A stretch of DNA of 64,000 bases from Propionibacteriaceae bacterium (GCA_031267645.1 JAIRYW010000063.1:34309-98308), one strand, 5' to 3'. Counted from the stretch's first letter, positions 54,831 through 63,778 are shown. The notes: generated by a model from the letters alone, not told the origin. A program made the numbers and translations.

Positions 54831-56051
54831 TTAAGACTGAGTCTTGGCCGCGCCGACCTCGCGGTCCCAGATGTCATAGGCGGCCACCATGGCGGTGGCG
54901 CTCAGCGGGACAGCGAAGTTGCCGTTGTCGATGAGTGATTGATATTCCGGACGACCGTACTGGTTGATGACGGCCTGGCTCTCAGCCGGAGCCTTGTCCA
55001 AAGTCGCGCCCTGGACGGCCGGGCCGGGGTAGAAGTAGCCGGTGTCGTAGGCCTTGACGTTCTGCTCCACCGTCAACATGTCCTGGATCAGCAGCAGGAT
55101 GGCGGCCTGCTTGTCGGCGCTGACGCCCTTCGGGATGACGGCGTACTGAGCGTCGGTCACCCAGGTGAAGTCGTCGAAGGTGGTGATCTCGACGTCGGCC
55201 GGGACCGTGCCGAGGGCGCGCGGGTTGATGTCCCAGCCAGTGGTCGATACCACCATGTCCCAGGTGCCGTTGCCCAAGTTGGTCATGGTGGCGGCGGTGC
55301 CGGTCGGGTAGTAGTCGATGTACTGGTTGAGTTCCTTCAGATAGGCCCAAGTCTTGGTCCAGCCGTTGACCGGATCGAGTGGGTCGGAGTCGCCCAAGAC
55401 GTAGGGCAGACCCATGATGAAGGTACGGCCGGGGCCGGAGTTGGCCGGACGGGCGTAACCGAATTTACCGGGGTTGGCTTGAGCCCAAGCCAGCAGCTCA
55501 TCCGGCGAGGTGGGCGGTGTGGCGACCTTGCTGGGCTGGTATTCCAGGACCGGGCCGGACGGATAGTAGACCACTGCCACGCCCTGGCCCTGGGCCAGTT
55601 CCTGCATGGCGGCGGCCGGTTCGAGGTAGTTGTCCATATTGGTCAACCGGGAGGCGAACTCGGGCAGCAAGGTGGTGAAGAGGCCCTGCTCGATGCCGGC
55701 GGCCAGGCCGTCGGTGCCGGTCAAGACCAGATCGATGGTGACCCGGCCAGCGTCCTGCTGAGCCTTCAGTTTGCCCGGCATGTCGGGCGAGGTGCCGGTG
55801 GTGTAAGTGACCTTGGAGATGATGTCGGGGTGGGCTTCGACGAAGGCGTCGATCATGGGTTGGGTCAGTTGGAGGTTGCCAGCGATGTCGAGGATGGTCA
55901 GTTCGACCGCTTGAGAGGGCTTGTCGGGCACCGCACTGGGTTCGGTGCCACCGCCAGACGGATTGCCTCCGGGAGCGGAGCAGGCCGTCGCAGCGAAAAG
56001 CGCTAGGGCGCTGACCCCGGCCGCCAGGCCGAGGCGAGACGAAAGACGCAT
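54831..56051 (-). CDS. Solute-binding lipoprotein of the ABC importer
   Basis: A 406-residue extracellular solute-binding protein. The signal peptide ends in a lipobox-like AATAC with Cys24 (slightly atypical, Ala at -3). The mature protein starts in a Ser/Gly linker and continues as a type 2 binding fold (VELTILDIAGNLQLTQPMIDAFVEAHPDII, FIMGLPYVLGDSDPLDPVNGW). AAAGGA precedes the ATG. The substrate is presumably a hexuronate or small oligouronide, judging by lacI, uxaA and the divergent uxaC-uxuB, but this is inference. Confidence 0.88.
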   Translation of the reverse strand: MRLSSRLGLAAGVSALALFAATACSAPGGNPSGGGTEPSAVPDKPSQAVELTILDIAGNLQLTQPMIDAFVEAHPDIISKVTYTTGTSPDMPGKLKAQQDAGRVTIDLVLTGTDGLAAGIEQGLFTTLLPEFASRLTNMDNYLEPAAAMQELAQGQGVAVVYYPSGPVLEYQPSKVATPPTSPDELLAWAQANPGKFGYARPANSGPGRTFIMGLPYVLGDSDPLDPVNGWTKTWAYLKELNQYIDYYPTGTAATMTNLGNGTWDMVVSTTGWDINPRALGTVPADVEITTFDDFTWVTDAQYAVIPKGVSADKQAAILLLIQDMLTVEQNVKAYDTGYFYPGPAVQGATLDKAPAESQAVINQYGRPEYQSLIDNGNFAVPLSATAMVAAYDIWDREVGAAKTQS

Positions 56052-56072
56052 GGGTCTTCCTTTCTGTGGCCC

Positions 56073-56094
56073 GATCCGGCGTCGTCGCCGGATC
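56073..56094. promoter_or_regulatory. Intercistronic hairpin between lacI and SBP genes
   Basis: GATCCGGCG-TCGT-CGCCGGATC is a perfect 9-bp stem with a four-base loop, 22 bases before the binding-protein ATG. Hairpins here commonly separate regulator mRNA from more abundant binding-protein mRNA. Confidence 0.55.
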
Positions 56095-56122
56095 GCGTTT
56101 CGGTTTGGCTCCGACCGATCGG

Positions 56123-57115
56123 TCAAAGCCGCCGTGGTGGTTCTCCGGTGGAGCCACGGACCATCAGCTCGACGGGCAGCTGATGGGGACTGGGAGCCGT
56201 CTGGGGTTGGTCCAGGACGGTCAGGAGCAGGCCGGCGGCGGCCCGGCCCAAAGCCAGGATGGGGGCCTGGACGGTGGTCAAGGTGGGCGACAGCATCGCT
56301 CCGATGGGGATGCCGTCGAAACCGACCACGGACATCTGGCCGGGCAGGTCGAGGCCGCGGCTGCGCAAACGCTCCAGCAGGCCGACCGCCATCAGGTCGT
56401 TGTAGGCCAGGACGGCGGTGACGCCGGCCGCCAGGGCCAGGTCGCCGGCCGCCAGCCCGCCGGAGTGGAAGGGCGGGAAGTGGCCCAGATCGACCCGGTC
56501 CAGGCCGGGCAGGGCCTCGTGGGCGGCTTGGAAGGCCTCCCGTCGGGCCAGTTCGGAGTACGAGGCGGCCGGGCCGCCGGCGTAACCGATCCGGCGGTGG
56601 CCCAGGGCCCAGAGGTGGGACAGGGCTTGGCGGACGCCGTCGGCGTTGTCGATCGTGATCGAGGGCAGGCCTTCGATCGAGCGGTTGAGCAGGATGACCG
56701 GCCGCAGGGCGGCCATGTCCCGGATGGCCGGATCGGGCGAACGGGGCGAGCACAGGATCAGACCGTCCACCTGGGGGGCGAAGTGGTGCACCAGCTCGGC
56801 CTCCATGCTGGCGTCCTCGTCGGTGTCGGCGATGAAGGCGGCGTAGTCGCGGTGCCGGGCTTGGGCTTGGACGCCCTTGATGACGGAGGCGAAGAAGGGG
56901 TTCTCGATGTCGGGCAGGATCAGCCCGATGTTGCCGGTGCGCCCGGTGATCAGCCCGCGGGCGGCCGGGTTGGGCCGGTAGTCGAGCTGGGCGGCGGCTT
57001 TGGCGACGGCCTGACGAGTGGCGGGGGCGACCATGTCGGGACGGGACAGGGCCCGGGAGACGGTGGAGACGGAGACGCCGGCCAGAACGGCCACGTCGCG
57101 GGCTGTGGCGACCAT
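56123..57115 (-). CDS. LacI-family regulator of the hexuronate genes
   Basis: A 330-residue LacI/GalR repressor: HTH at 5-24 (ARDVAVLAGVSVSTVSRALSRP), hinge NPAARGLITGRTGNIGLILPDIENPFFASVIKGV, and an effector domain ending VVGFDGIPIGAMLSPTLTTVQAP. It diverges from uxaC-uxuB. Two TTGCAA-type sites lie in the shared promoter, so it controls both directions including its own operon. The inducer is probably a uronate or keto-uronate. A CACCTCC (GGAGGTG) sequence precedes the ATG on the coding strand. Confidence 0.93.
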   Translation of the reverse strand: MVATARDVAVLAGVSVSTVSRALSRPDMVAPATRQAVAKAAAQLDYRPNPAARGLITGRTGNIGLILPDIENPFFASVIKGVQAQARHRDYAAFIADTDEDASMEAELVHHFAPQVDGLILCSPRSPDPAIRDMAALRPVILLNRSIEGLPSITIDNADGVRQALSHLWALGHRRIGYAGGPAASYSELARREAFQAAHEALPGLDRVDLGHFPPFHSGGLAAGDLALAAGVTAVLAYNDLMAVGLLERLRSRGLDLPGQMSVVGFDGIPIGAMLSPTLTTVQAPILALGRAAAGLLLTVLDQPQTAPSPHQLPVELMVRGSTGEPPRRL

Positions 57116-57158
57116 GGGCTCACCTCCGTTGGTGTCTGAGGACCTCGATGGGCGCCAG

Positions 57159-57176
57159 CTTACAAACCTTTGCAGG
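57159..57176. promoter_or_regulatory. LacI operator, lacI-proximal
   Basis: CTTACAAACCTTTGCAGG, 43 bases before the lacI ATG, matches 15 of 18 bases of the better site at 57279. Suits autorepression of the lacI-SBP-ABC-uxaA operon. Confidence 0.7.
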
Positions 57177-57247
57177 AATTGTCACTCTCGTAATCAAATT
57201 GTGACCTACCTCGACTGATCGAACCGATCTCGCACCGTGCGCACACC

Positions 57248-57276
57248 TTGATCATGGCTTAAATTTGGTCTAGCGT
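57248..57276 (+). promoter_or_regulatory. uxaC promoter
   Basis: -35 TTGATC (57248-57253) and -10 TAGCGT (57271-57276) are 17 bases apart, directly before the perfect operator. Confidence 0.5.
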
Positions 57277-57278
57277 GT

Positions 57279-57296
57279 CTTGCAAACCATTGCAAG
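57279..57296. promoter_or_regulatory. LacI operator, uxaC-proximal
   Basis: CTTGCAAACCATTGCAAG is an inverted repeat with 7-bp arms around ACCA, a standard LacI-family site. It sits at the expected transcription start of uxaC-uxuB, 21 bases before the ATG. Confidence 0.85.
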
Positions 57297-57316
57297 TATC
57301 AATCAAAGGGAGCCCC

Positions 57317-58750
57317 ATGACAGACTCGTCCGGGTGGACACTTGATCCGGATCGGGCCTTCTCAGCCATTCCGGCCGAACGAGAGCTGGCGCGTCAGATC
57401 TACGCCGCCAGCCGTGCCCTGCCGATCATCTCCATGCACGGCCACGTCGACGCCGGCCTGCTGCTCCGGAACCAGCCCTTCGGCGATCCGGCCGAACTGC
57501 TGGTCGTCCCCGACCACTACGTCGTCCGCCTGCTGGTGTCTCAGGGCGCCACCCCGGCCCAGTTGGGCGTGACCCGCCGCGACGGCGGCCCCAGCGAGAC
57601 CGACCCCCGGCAGATCTGGCGCCGTTTCTGCGCCGGCTGGAAGTACCTCCGCGGCACCCCCTCGCGCTACTGGCTGGAGCACGAGCTGGCCGAGGTCTTC
57701 GGGCTGTCCGGCCCGCCCAGCACCGCCACGGCCGACCGGCTCTACGACGAGCTGAGCGCCGTCCTGGCCCAGCCCGGCTACCTTCCCCGGGCCCTTTTCG
57801 AACGCTTCGGCATCGAGATCTTGGCCACCACCGACGACGCCGCCTCGCCTCTGTCCGACCACGCCGCCCTGGCCCAGGAGGGCTGGGGCGAGCGGGTCAT
57901 ACCGACCTTCCGCCCGGACCGCTACACCCGCCTGGAGCGACCCGGCTGGAAGGCCGGGTTGGCCGACCTGGAGGCCGCCGCCGACGTGGCGGTGGACAGT
58001 TTGGACGGATTCTTGGAGGCCCTGCGGCGGCGCCGGATGGCCTTCGCCGCCGCTGGCGCCCGGGCCTCCGACCACGGCCACCGCAGCGCCCTGGCCGCCC
58101 CCCTGGAGCGGGCCGAGGCCGAGCGCCTCTTCGCCGCCGGACTGGCCGGGCAGATCAACCCGGCCCAGGCCGAGGCCTTCGCCGGCCACCTGCTCTTCGA
58201 GATGGCTCGGATGTCGCTCGAAGACGGCCTGGTCATGCAGCTCCATCCCGGCGTCCTGCGCGACTACGATCCGGCCGCCCACGCCACCTACGGCCCCGAC
58301 GCCGGCTTCGACATTCCGCTGGCGGCCGAGTTCACCCGCAGCCTGCGGCCCCTGCTGGAGGCCTTCGGCCGCCATCCCGGCTTCCGCCTGATCTTGTTCA
58401 CAGTCGACGAGGACACCTACTCGCGCGAACTGGCCCCCTTGGCCGGCGTCTTCCCGGCCGTCCGCTTGGGCGCGCCCTGGTGGTTCTTGGACACCCCGGG
58501 CGGGATGCTGCGCTTCCGGGAGTCGGTGACCGACTCGGCCGGCTTCTACAACACGGCCGGCTTCGTCGACGACACCCGCGCCTTCGCCTCCATTCCGGCC
58601 CGTCACGATCTGGCCCGCCGGATCGACGCCCGCCATTTGGCCCGCCTGGTGGCGGAGGGCTACCTGAACCTGGACGAGGCCCAAGAGACGGCCGTCGACC
58701 TGGCCTACCATCTGCCCCGGCAGGCCTACGCCCGCCTGGACCGGGTTTGA
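57317..58750 (+). CDS. uxaC: Glucuronate isomerase
   Basis: A 477-residue UxaC converting glucuronate to fructuronate (and galacturonate to tagaturonate). Amidohydrolase-fold marks: ISMHGHVDAGLLLRN (HxH metal site), FGIEILATTDDAASPLSDH, VIPTFRPDRY, GLVMQLHPGVLRDYDP and RLGAPWWFLDTPGGMLRFRESV. The start is ATG 57317 with AAAGGGAG before it; the longer frame from 57275 begins inside the operator. Co-transcribed with uxuB. Confidence 0.94.
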   Translation: MTDSSGWTLDPDRAFSAIPAERELARQIYAASRALPIISMHGHVDAGLLLRNQPFGDPAELLVVPDHYVVRLLVSQGATPAQLGVTRRDGGPSETDPRQIWRRFCAGWKYLRGTPSRYWLEHELAEVFGLSGPPSTATADRLYDELSAVLAQPGYLPRALFERFGIEILATTDDAASPLSDHAALAQEGWGERVIPTFRPDRYTRLERPGWKAGLADLEAAADVAVDSLDGFLEALRRRRMAFAAAGARASDHGHRSALAAPLERAEAERLFAAGLAGQINPAQAEAFAGHLLFEMARMSLEDGLVMQLHPGVLRDYDPAAHATYGPDAGFDIPLAAEFTRSLRPLLEAFGRHPGFRLILFTVDEDTYSRELAPLAGVFPAVRLGAPWWFLDTPGGMLRFRESVTDSAGFYNTAGFVDDTRAFASIPARHDLARRIDARHLARLVAEGYLNLDEAQETAVDLAYHLPRQAYARLDRV

Positions 58751-58761
58751 GGCGGGTCGAC

Positions 58762-60240
58762 GTGTCCCCAGCCGCCCCGGCCGTCGAACTGCCCCGCCTG
58801 GACGCCGCCCATCTGGACCGTCTGCCGGCCGACGCCCGCCCCTTGGTCCGAACGGCCGACCTGAGGCCGCGCCTGGTCCACTTCGGCCCCGGCGCCTTCA
58901 ACCGGGCCCACCAGTGCGTCTACACCGAAGCCGCCAACGCCGCCACCGGCCAAGACTGGGGCCAGGTCGCGGTGGCGCCGTCGGCCCAGGCCACGGTCGA
59001 GGCCATACGCCGCCAGTGTGGCTATTTCTCGATCCGCCAACTGCGGCCCGACGCCGTCGCCACCCGGGTCGTCGGCGCCATCGTCCAAGCCCACCTGTCG
59101 GGAGCCGACCCGGCCCAGGTCCAAGCCGTCTTGACCAGTCCCGAGACGACCGTGGTGACGCTCACCATCACGGAGAAGGGCTACGCCCTGGACGAGGCCT
59201 CGGGCCGGCTCGACCTGACCCGGCCCAGCGTGGCCCAGGATCTGACGGCGGTGGCGGCCGGCGACTGGCCGACCAGCCCGATCGGCCACCTGGCCCAAGC
59301 CGTGGCCACCCGCGCCCGCACCCATCAGGCCGCCCTCAACCTGATCTCCTGCGACAACCGGGCCGCCAACGGGACGGCCTTGGCCCGGGCGGTGGACGAT
59401 TTCCTGGCCGCCAGCGCCTGGACCGACCGGGACCGGCTGCGATCCTGGCTGGCCGACCGAGTGGCCTTCCCCTCCACCTTGGTCGACCGCATCGTGCCGG
59501 CCCCGACCGACCACGAGCGGGCCCAGGCCGGCGCCGCCCTCGGCCTGCGGGACGACTTGGCGGTGGCGGCCGAACCCTTCCGCCAATGGGTGATCGAAGA
59601 CCGCTTCAGCGCCGACCGGCCGCCTTGGGAGGCCGCCGGCGCCGTCCTGGTGGCGGACGTGGCGCCGTACCAATTGACCAAGCTGCGCCTGCTCAACGGC
59701 GTCCATTCGGCCCTGGCCTACCTCGGCTTGGCGGCCGGCTTGAGTTCGATCGACCAAGTCCTGCGCACCGCCTGGGGCCCCGGTCTGGTGCGGTCCTGGG
59801 CCGGTGAGGCCGGGGCCAGCCTGCCGCCGGGCGGACCCGATCCAGCCGCTTACGCCGACAGCCTGGTGGAACGTCTGAGCAATCCGGCTCTGAGCCACAA
59901 ACTGCGTCAGATCGGTTCGGACGGCTCACAGAAAGTGCCCTATCGCTGGTTCGAAGGGGCCCGCCGACTACGCCAGCAGGGCCAGTCGACGCCTCTGCAC
60001 CAGCTGGCCCTGGCGGCCTGGGGCTTGTCCTGCCAACCCGGTCCGGACGGCGGCCAGCGGTGGGGCACCAGCGACCCGCGGGCGGACCAGTTGGCGGCCT
60101 GCTGGTCCCAGCCGACTGAACTCGCCCTGGCCGGCCTGCTCGACGCGGTCGGCTTCCCCGATCTGGCCCAAGACGACGGCTTCGTGCCCGGCGCGGCTGA
60201 CCGCTTACCCGCCCTCCGCGCCGGTCGGATCGAACTCTGA
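58762..60240 (+). CDS. uxuB: Fructuronate reductase / mannitol-type dehydrogenase
   Basis: A 492-residue long-chain mannitol dehydrogenase-family enzyme, reducing fructuronate to mannonate with NAD(P)H. The N-terminal nucleotide region is LVHFGPGAFNRAHQCVYTEAA, followed by VVTLTITEKGYALD and LISCDNRAANG. The catalytic Lys is in PYQLTKLRLLNGVHSALAYLG, the KLRxLNGxHS signature. Start is GTG 58762 or TTG 58747, the latter overlapping the uxaC stop. It may also handle tagaturonate, which would account for the missing uxaB. Confidence 0.9.
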   Translation: MSPAAPAVELPRLDAAHLDRLPADARPLVRTADLRPRLVHFGPGAFNRAHQCVYTEAANAATGQDWGQVAVAPSAQATVEAIRRQCGYFSIRQLRPDAVATRVVGAIVQAHLSGADPAQVQAVLTSPETTVVTLTITEKGYALDEASGRLDLTRPSVAQDLTAVAAGDWPTSPIGHLAQAVATRARTHQAALNLISCDNRAANGTALARAVDDFLAASAWTDRDRLRSWLADRVAFPSTLVDRIVPAPTDHERAQAGAALGLRDDLAVAAEPFRQWVIEDRFSADRPPWEAAGAVLVADVAPYQLTKLRLLNGVHSALAYLGLAAGLSSIDQVLRTAWGPGLVRSWAGEAGASLPPGGPDPAAYADSLVERLSNPALSHKLRQIGSDGSQKVPYRWFEGARRLRQQGQSTPLHQLALAAWGLSCQPGPDGGQRWGTSDPRADQLAACWSQPTELALAGLLDAVGFPDLAQDDGFVPGAADRLPALRAGRIEL

Positions 60241-60363
60241 ACCCGGCCGGACCCGGCCCTGAACCCGGCCTCAACCGGTCGGAGCGAGCCCATCGCCGCC
60301 GACCCGGCCGGCCGGACCGACTTTGAGCGCGGCCCCGGCCCAGCGTCTCGCCGCCGGGCGGCG

Positions 60364-61863
60364 CTAGGTCCGGCGGCGGCCCAGCTCGTTCCAGGTGGCC
60401 AGACGGCCGGCCCGGCCGATCAGCTGCATCCGCCGCTCGACCTGGGAACGTAGGGAAGCCGGGGTCACGATCAACAGATCGTCGCCGGTCCGGATCAGAT
60501 CGCGGCCGTGGGGGGCGAACATGCGGTCGCCCCGGATGATCAAACTGACCGAGACGTTGGGCGGCAGGCGCAGCTCGGACACCGCCACTCCGTGCAGCTT
60601 GGACCGCTCCGGCACCTCCATCTGCACCAGGACGGCCTCGCTCCGATCCAGCGGCGCCACCTCGATGTCGAGTTGGTCGGCCTCCCCGACCAGACCCAGC
60701 TTGCGGGCCACCCAGGGCAGGGTGGGACCGTTCAGCACGGTCAGGATGATGACGGCCACGAAGACCAGGTCGAAGATGTAGTCCGACCCGCGCAGACCGG
60801 CCGCCATCGGAATGGTGGCCAAGATGATGGGCACCGCCCCGCGCAGACCGCCCCAAGACAAGAACACCTTTTCCCGGTTGTTCAACCCGACTCCGGCCGT
60901 GCAGACCCAGACCGTGATGGGCCGGACCACGACGGTGAGGAAGACCCCGGCCGCCACCGCCACCACGACCTCGCGACCGGTGATCCGCCCGACGTCGGAC
61001 AGCAGGCCCAACATGACGAAGAGGCCGATCTGGGCGATCCAGCCGATGCCCTCGACGAAGGAGCGGGTGGCGTGGCGGTGGGGCAGCTTGCCGTTGCCCA
61101 GCACCACGGCGCAGACGTAGACGGCGGCGAAACCGGAGACGTGGGCCAGCCCGCCCAGACCGTAGGCCAGCACCGCCCAACCCAACGAGGCCAGAGGGTA
61201 GAGACCGGAGGCGGGCAAGGCCAGACCGCGCAGCAGGCGGACGCCGAGCCAACCCAAGCCGGCGCCCAAGGCGATGCCGCCGACCAGTTCGCCCAGGATG
61301 ATGACGGCGGTCCAAGCCAGTCCCAGGTCGATCTCGGTCCGACCCATGGCCAGGTTGGTGGCGGCGATGGCCAGCAGGACGGAGGGGGCGTCGTTGAGGC
61401 CGGACTCACCCTCCAGGATGGAACGGATCTTGGATGGCAACGGGACATGGCGGAGGACGGAGAAGACCGCCGCCGAATCCGTCGGCGCCATCACGGCGCC
61501 GAGTAGGACGGCCACCGCCAGGGGCAGGCCGAGGACGGCCCAACCGAACAAGCCCATCAGGACGATACCCAAGATGACGCCGCCGGAGGCCAGCAAGACG
61601 GCCGGCAGGATGGCCGGTTTGATCTCATCCCAGCTGGTCGACAGGCCGCCTTCGGCCAGGATCAGAACCAGGGCGGCGAAGCCGAGGTCGTGGGCCAGGC
61701 CGGCGTCGGTCAGATCCAACTGGGGGGTGGTGACCTGGAGCACGATGCCCAGGCCCAGGAACAGGAGCAGAGCGGGCAGACCGATCCGATCGCCCAGTTT
61801 GGCCACCATGACCGCCGTCACGACGATGGCCGCGCCCACCAAGAGGACGACTTCCAGACTCAC
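60364..61863 (-). CDS. CPA1 cation/proton antiporter (CvrA/NhaP2-like)
   Basis: A 499-residue antiporter with about 12-13 helices (VSLEVVLLVGAAIVVTAVMVAKLGDRIGLPALLLFLGLGI onward). The transport Asp pair region is APTDSAAVFSVLR with EGESGLNDAPSVLLAI (the ND motif). A C-terminal TrkA-C/RCK_C domain lies at about 410-490 (VQMEVPERSKLHGVAVSEL, DDLLIVTPASLRSQVERRM). Such proteins exchange K+ or Na+ for protons. GTG 61863 is chosen for its AAGGAGG site eight bases upstream. Convergent with uxuB. Confidence 0.92.
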   Translation of the reverse strand: MSLEVVLLVGAAIVVTAVMVAKLGDRIGLPALLLFLGLGIVLQVTTPQLDLTDAGLAHDLGFAALVLILAEGGLSTSWDEIKPAILPAVLLASGGVILGIVLMGLFGWAVLGLPLAVAVLLGAVMAPTDSAAVFSVLRHVPLPSKIRSILEGESGLNDAPSVLLAIAATNLAMGRTEIDLGLAWTAVIILGELVGGIALGAGLGWLGVRLLRGLALPASGLYPLASLGWAVLAYGLGGLAHVSGFAAVYVCAVVLGNGKLPHRHATRSFVEGIGWIAQIGLFVMLGLLSDVGRITGREVVVAVAAGVFLTVVVRPITVWVCTAGVGLNNREKVFLSWGGLRGAVPIILATIPMAAGLRGSDYIFDLVFVAVIILTVLNGPTLPWVARKLGLVGEADQLDIEVAPLDRSEAVLVQMEVPERSKLHGVAVSELRLPPNVSVSLIIRGDRMFAPHGRDLIRTGDDLLIVTPASLRSQVERRMQLIGRAGRLATWNELGRRRT

Positions 61864-62046
61864 CGCGTCGTCCTCCTTCCTCAGCTTTGCCTGTACCGTA
61901 CCTGACTCGACCGCGCCCCGGTGGTCGGCCGGACGAACGGCGACCGGGCGTATGACCGGATCAGAGCGCACCGCCTGGGCAGCCGTGCGAACGGATCCGT
62001 CCGGTCACGGCCGAAGACGGACCAGCCGGCCGAAGCGGGCTAAGAC

Positions 62047-63228
62047 CTATTCGTGGTCGCCGTGACGGCGCAGCACCAGGGCTCCGGCCGCGCCGCCGCC
62101 CAGCAGGACGACGGCCAGACCGTAGAACCACGGCGAAGTCAGGAAACCCTTCAAACCGCCTGGGCCCGCCGGGGGCGGCGTAGCGCTGGAGCTGCCGGAC
62201 GGGGACGGGGTCATGATGACGGTCGTGCGGTCGGAGGCCGAAGGGCTAGCCGGCAGGACAGGGTCGATCAGGTCGGACGGATCGGCCTGCGCCGGGTCCC
62301 CCACCACCAGGCCGGGCTGATACGGGTTGGGCTGGACCGGGCGCCTGGTGGGCTGGGTCACGACCGGCGGATCGGCCGACGGCTGCGGCTCGGCGCTAGT
62401 GGGCGGGGGCGACGTGGGCGTGACCGGCGGCACGATCTCGGCCTGGAAGGTCGTGCGCATGGTGAAGGTGGCGGTCTGACCGGGCTCGAGCTGGCGCGAC
62501 CAGCTCAGGCCGATGGCGCCGTCGATGGCCTGGGTGGTGCCGCCGCTGACCCGGTCGGGCAGCTGCTGGCGCTGGTCGACGGCCTGCCACAGCTCGGCGG
62601 GGGTGCCGTAGATGTGGTGCGACCCGGAGGCGGAGAACTGGACCGCCTGCGCTTTGGCCGAGTAGGCCCCGGTGGAGCCGGGAGCGCGACAGGTCACCGC
62701 CCGGTTGGCCGAGTCGTATTGCCCGTAGGACAGCCGGGAGGAGCCGAACTCACAGTCCGCCAGCCGGTACAGCTGGACGGTGGTGGAGACGTCGGCTGTG
62801 TTGGTGATCTGGATGGTGGTGGTGTAGCTGGTCTCGCCGTCGACGTAACGATCGGCCTGGGTCACGGACACGCCCCAGCCCAACACCCGGGTGGTTATAA
62901 AATACGGATTGTTGGGGCTGCCGTTGCCTTGGATCTCCTGTGAAGCCGGAATCCAGGCCTTCCCGTTGGCCGCGCCGCCGCCGCCGATGGGCATGCTGGA
63001 GGGCAGGTAGAGGTTGGCGTGGGCCACCACCAGGGTGCCGCAGGCGTTGCCGGAGCGGAAGACCGGGCCAGAGCCGACCAGGTCGACCTGGCAGTTCAAA
63101 TCGGGGGAGACGGTCAGGGAGTTGATCGGCCCGATCGGATCGACCGTGCCAGCCTGGGCGATAGCGGAGGGGAGGGCCAAAGCGGCTAGGGCGACGGCCA
63201 CCCCGAGGACAACCCTCAGTCTCCGCAT
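62047..63228 (-). CDS. Secreted, membrane-anchored surface protein
   Basis: A 393-residue protein with a signal peptide (about 1-27, cleavage after AQA), a domain of about 240 residues with four cysteines (LNCQVDL, NACGTL, ADCEFG, VTCRAPG), then a Pro/Ser/Thr-rich stalk of about 90 residues. A C-terminal transmembrane helix and charged tail (RRHGDHE) follow. No LPxTG is present, so it is membrane-held, not sortase-linked. The domain includes QITNTADVSTTVQLYRLADC, suggestive of a beta-sandwich adhesin. I recognise no family. ATG 63228 or the preceding GTG could start it. A -10 TATACT lies at 63300-63305 on the minus strand. Confidence 0.8.
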   Translation of the reverse strand: MRRLRVVLGVAVALAALALPSAIAQAGTVDPIGPINSLTVSPDLNCQVDLVGSGPVFRSGNACGTLVVAHANLYLPSSMPIGGGGAANGKAWIPASQEIQGNGSPNNPYFITTRVLGWGVSVTQADRYVDGETSYTTTIQITNTADVSTTVQLYRLADCEFGSSRLSYGQYDSANRAVTCRAPGSTGAYSAKAQAVQFSASGSHHIYGTPAELWQAVDQRQQLPDRVSGGTTQAIDGAIGLSWSRQLEPGQTATFTMRTTFQAEIVPPVTPTSPPPTSAEPQPSADPPVVTQPTRRPVQPNPYQPGLVVGDPAQADPSDLIDPVLPASPSASDRTTVIMTPSPSGSSSATPPPAGPGGLKGFLTSPWFYGLAVVLLGGGAAGALVLRRHGDHE

Positions 63229-63299
63229 CACTTAGCCCCGATCCGCAGTTTGGTGACAGGCCCCCGGCAAAGGCTCGTCCGCCCGAATAATCAAAGGTG

Positions 63300-63305
63300 A
63301 GTATA
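63300..63305 (-). promoter_or_regulatory. -10 box of the surface-protein gene
   Basis: TATACT on the minus strand, about 70 bases before the start, flanked by GGTGA / TCACC arms. No good -35 at 17 bases, so confidence is limited. Confidence 0.4.
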
Positions 63306-63464
63306 CGTCACCGGAGCCGCCCCTCAGACATCGCGCTTGAGGGCTCCGCCCCGGCCTCCCAGACGGCCTGGGAGCCGGTCCCGAAGGGTCGGATCGGACA
63401 ATCGGACTGAGCCACGGACGGCCCGATCCCAGGCCAGGCCTGCTAGAGTGTGGGCGGCCATTTT

Positions 63465-63558
63465 GGAGGTGTCGCCTAGTTAGGTCTATGGCGCCCGCCT
63501 GCTAAGCGGGTTGAGGGCTTCAACCCTCTCGTGGGTTCGAATCCCACCACCTCCGCCA
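63465..63558 (+). tRNA. tRNA-Ser (GCU)
   Basis: A class II tRNA of 94 bases. The acceptor GGAGGTG pairs with CACCTCC, followed by discriminator G and encoded CCA. The anticodon arm is CCCGC-CTGCTAA-GCGGG with anticodon GCU (63501-63503). A long variable arm (TTGAGGGCTTCAACCCTCTC region) and the T arm GTGGG-TTCGAAT-CCCAC complete it. G discriminator and long variable arm confirm serine identity. It decodes AGC/AGU. A possible -10 TAGAGT is at 63444-63449. Confidence 0.97.
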
Positions 63559-63667
63559 ATCCGTTCCGGCCCCGCCAGGCCCGGAACGGCCGCCTCGAGC
63601 GGGCCGCGACATCGCCGTCGACCGTTTGGTCCCGCTCCAAGCCATTCCGCCTGACTACGATACCTGT

Positions 63668-63778
63668 GTGACACTGGGTCGAGCCTGGGCTGTCATCGCC
63701 GCCACCTGGTGGGCGAACGGTGACGACGCCGAGGCCAGACTGAGCGATGACGACGCCGAAACGAGGAGACGGGCATGA
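63668..63778 (+). CDS. Small 36-residue protein, probably leaderless
   Basis: GTG 63668 opens a 36-codon frame (MTLGRAWAVIAATWWANGDDAEARL, then an acidic/Arg end) that stops by ATGA overlap with the next gene. There is no ribosome site. A -10 TACGAT (63656-63661) lies six bases before the GTG, as expected for a leaderless mRNA. The overlap with a well-marked downstream start supports it as real, but it has no recognisable family. Confidence 0.5.
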   Translation: MTLGRAWAVIAATWWANGDDAEARLSDDDAETRRRA

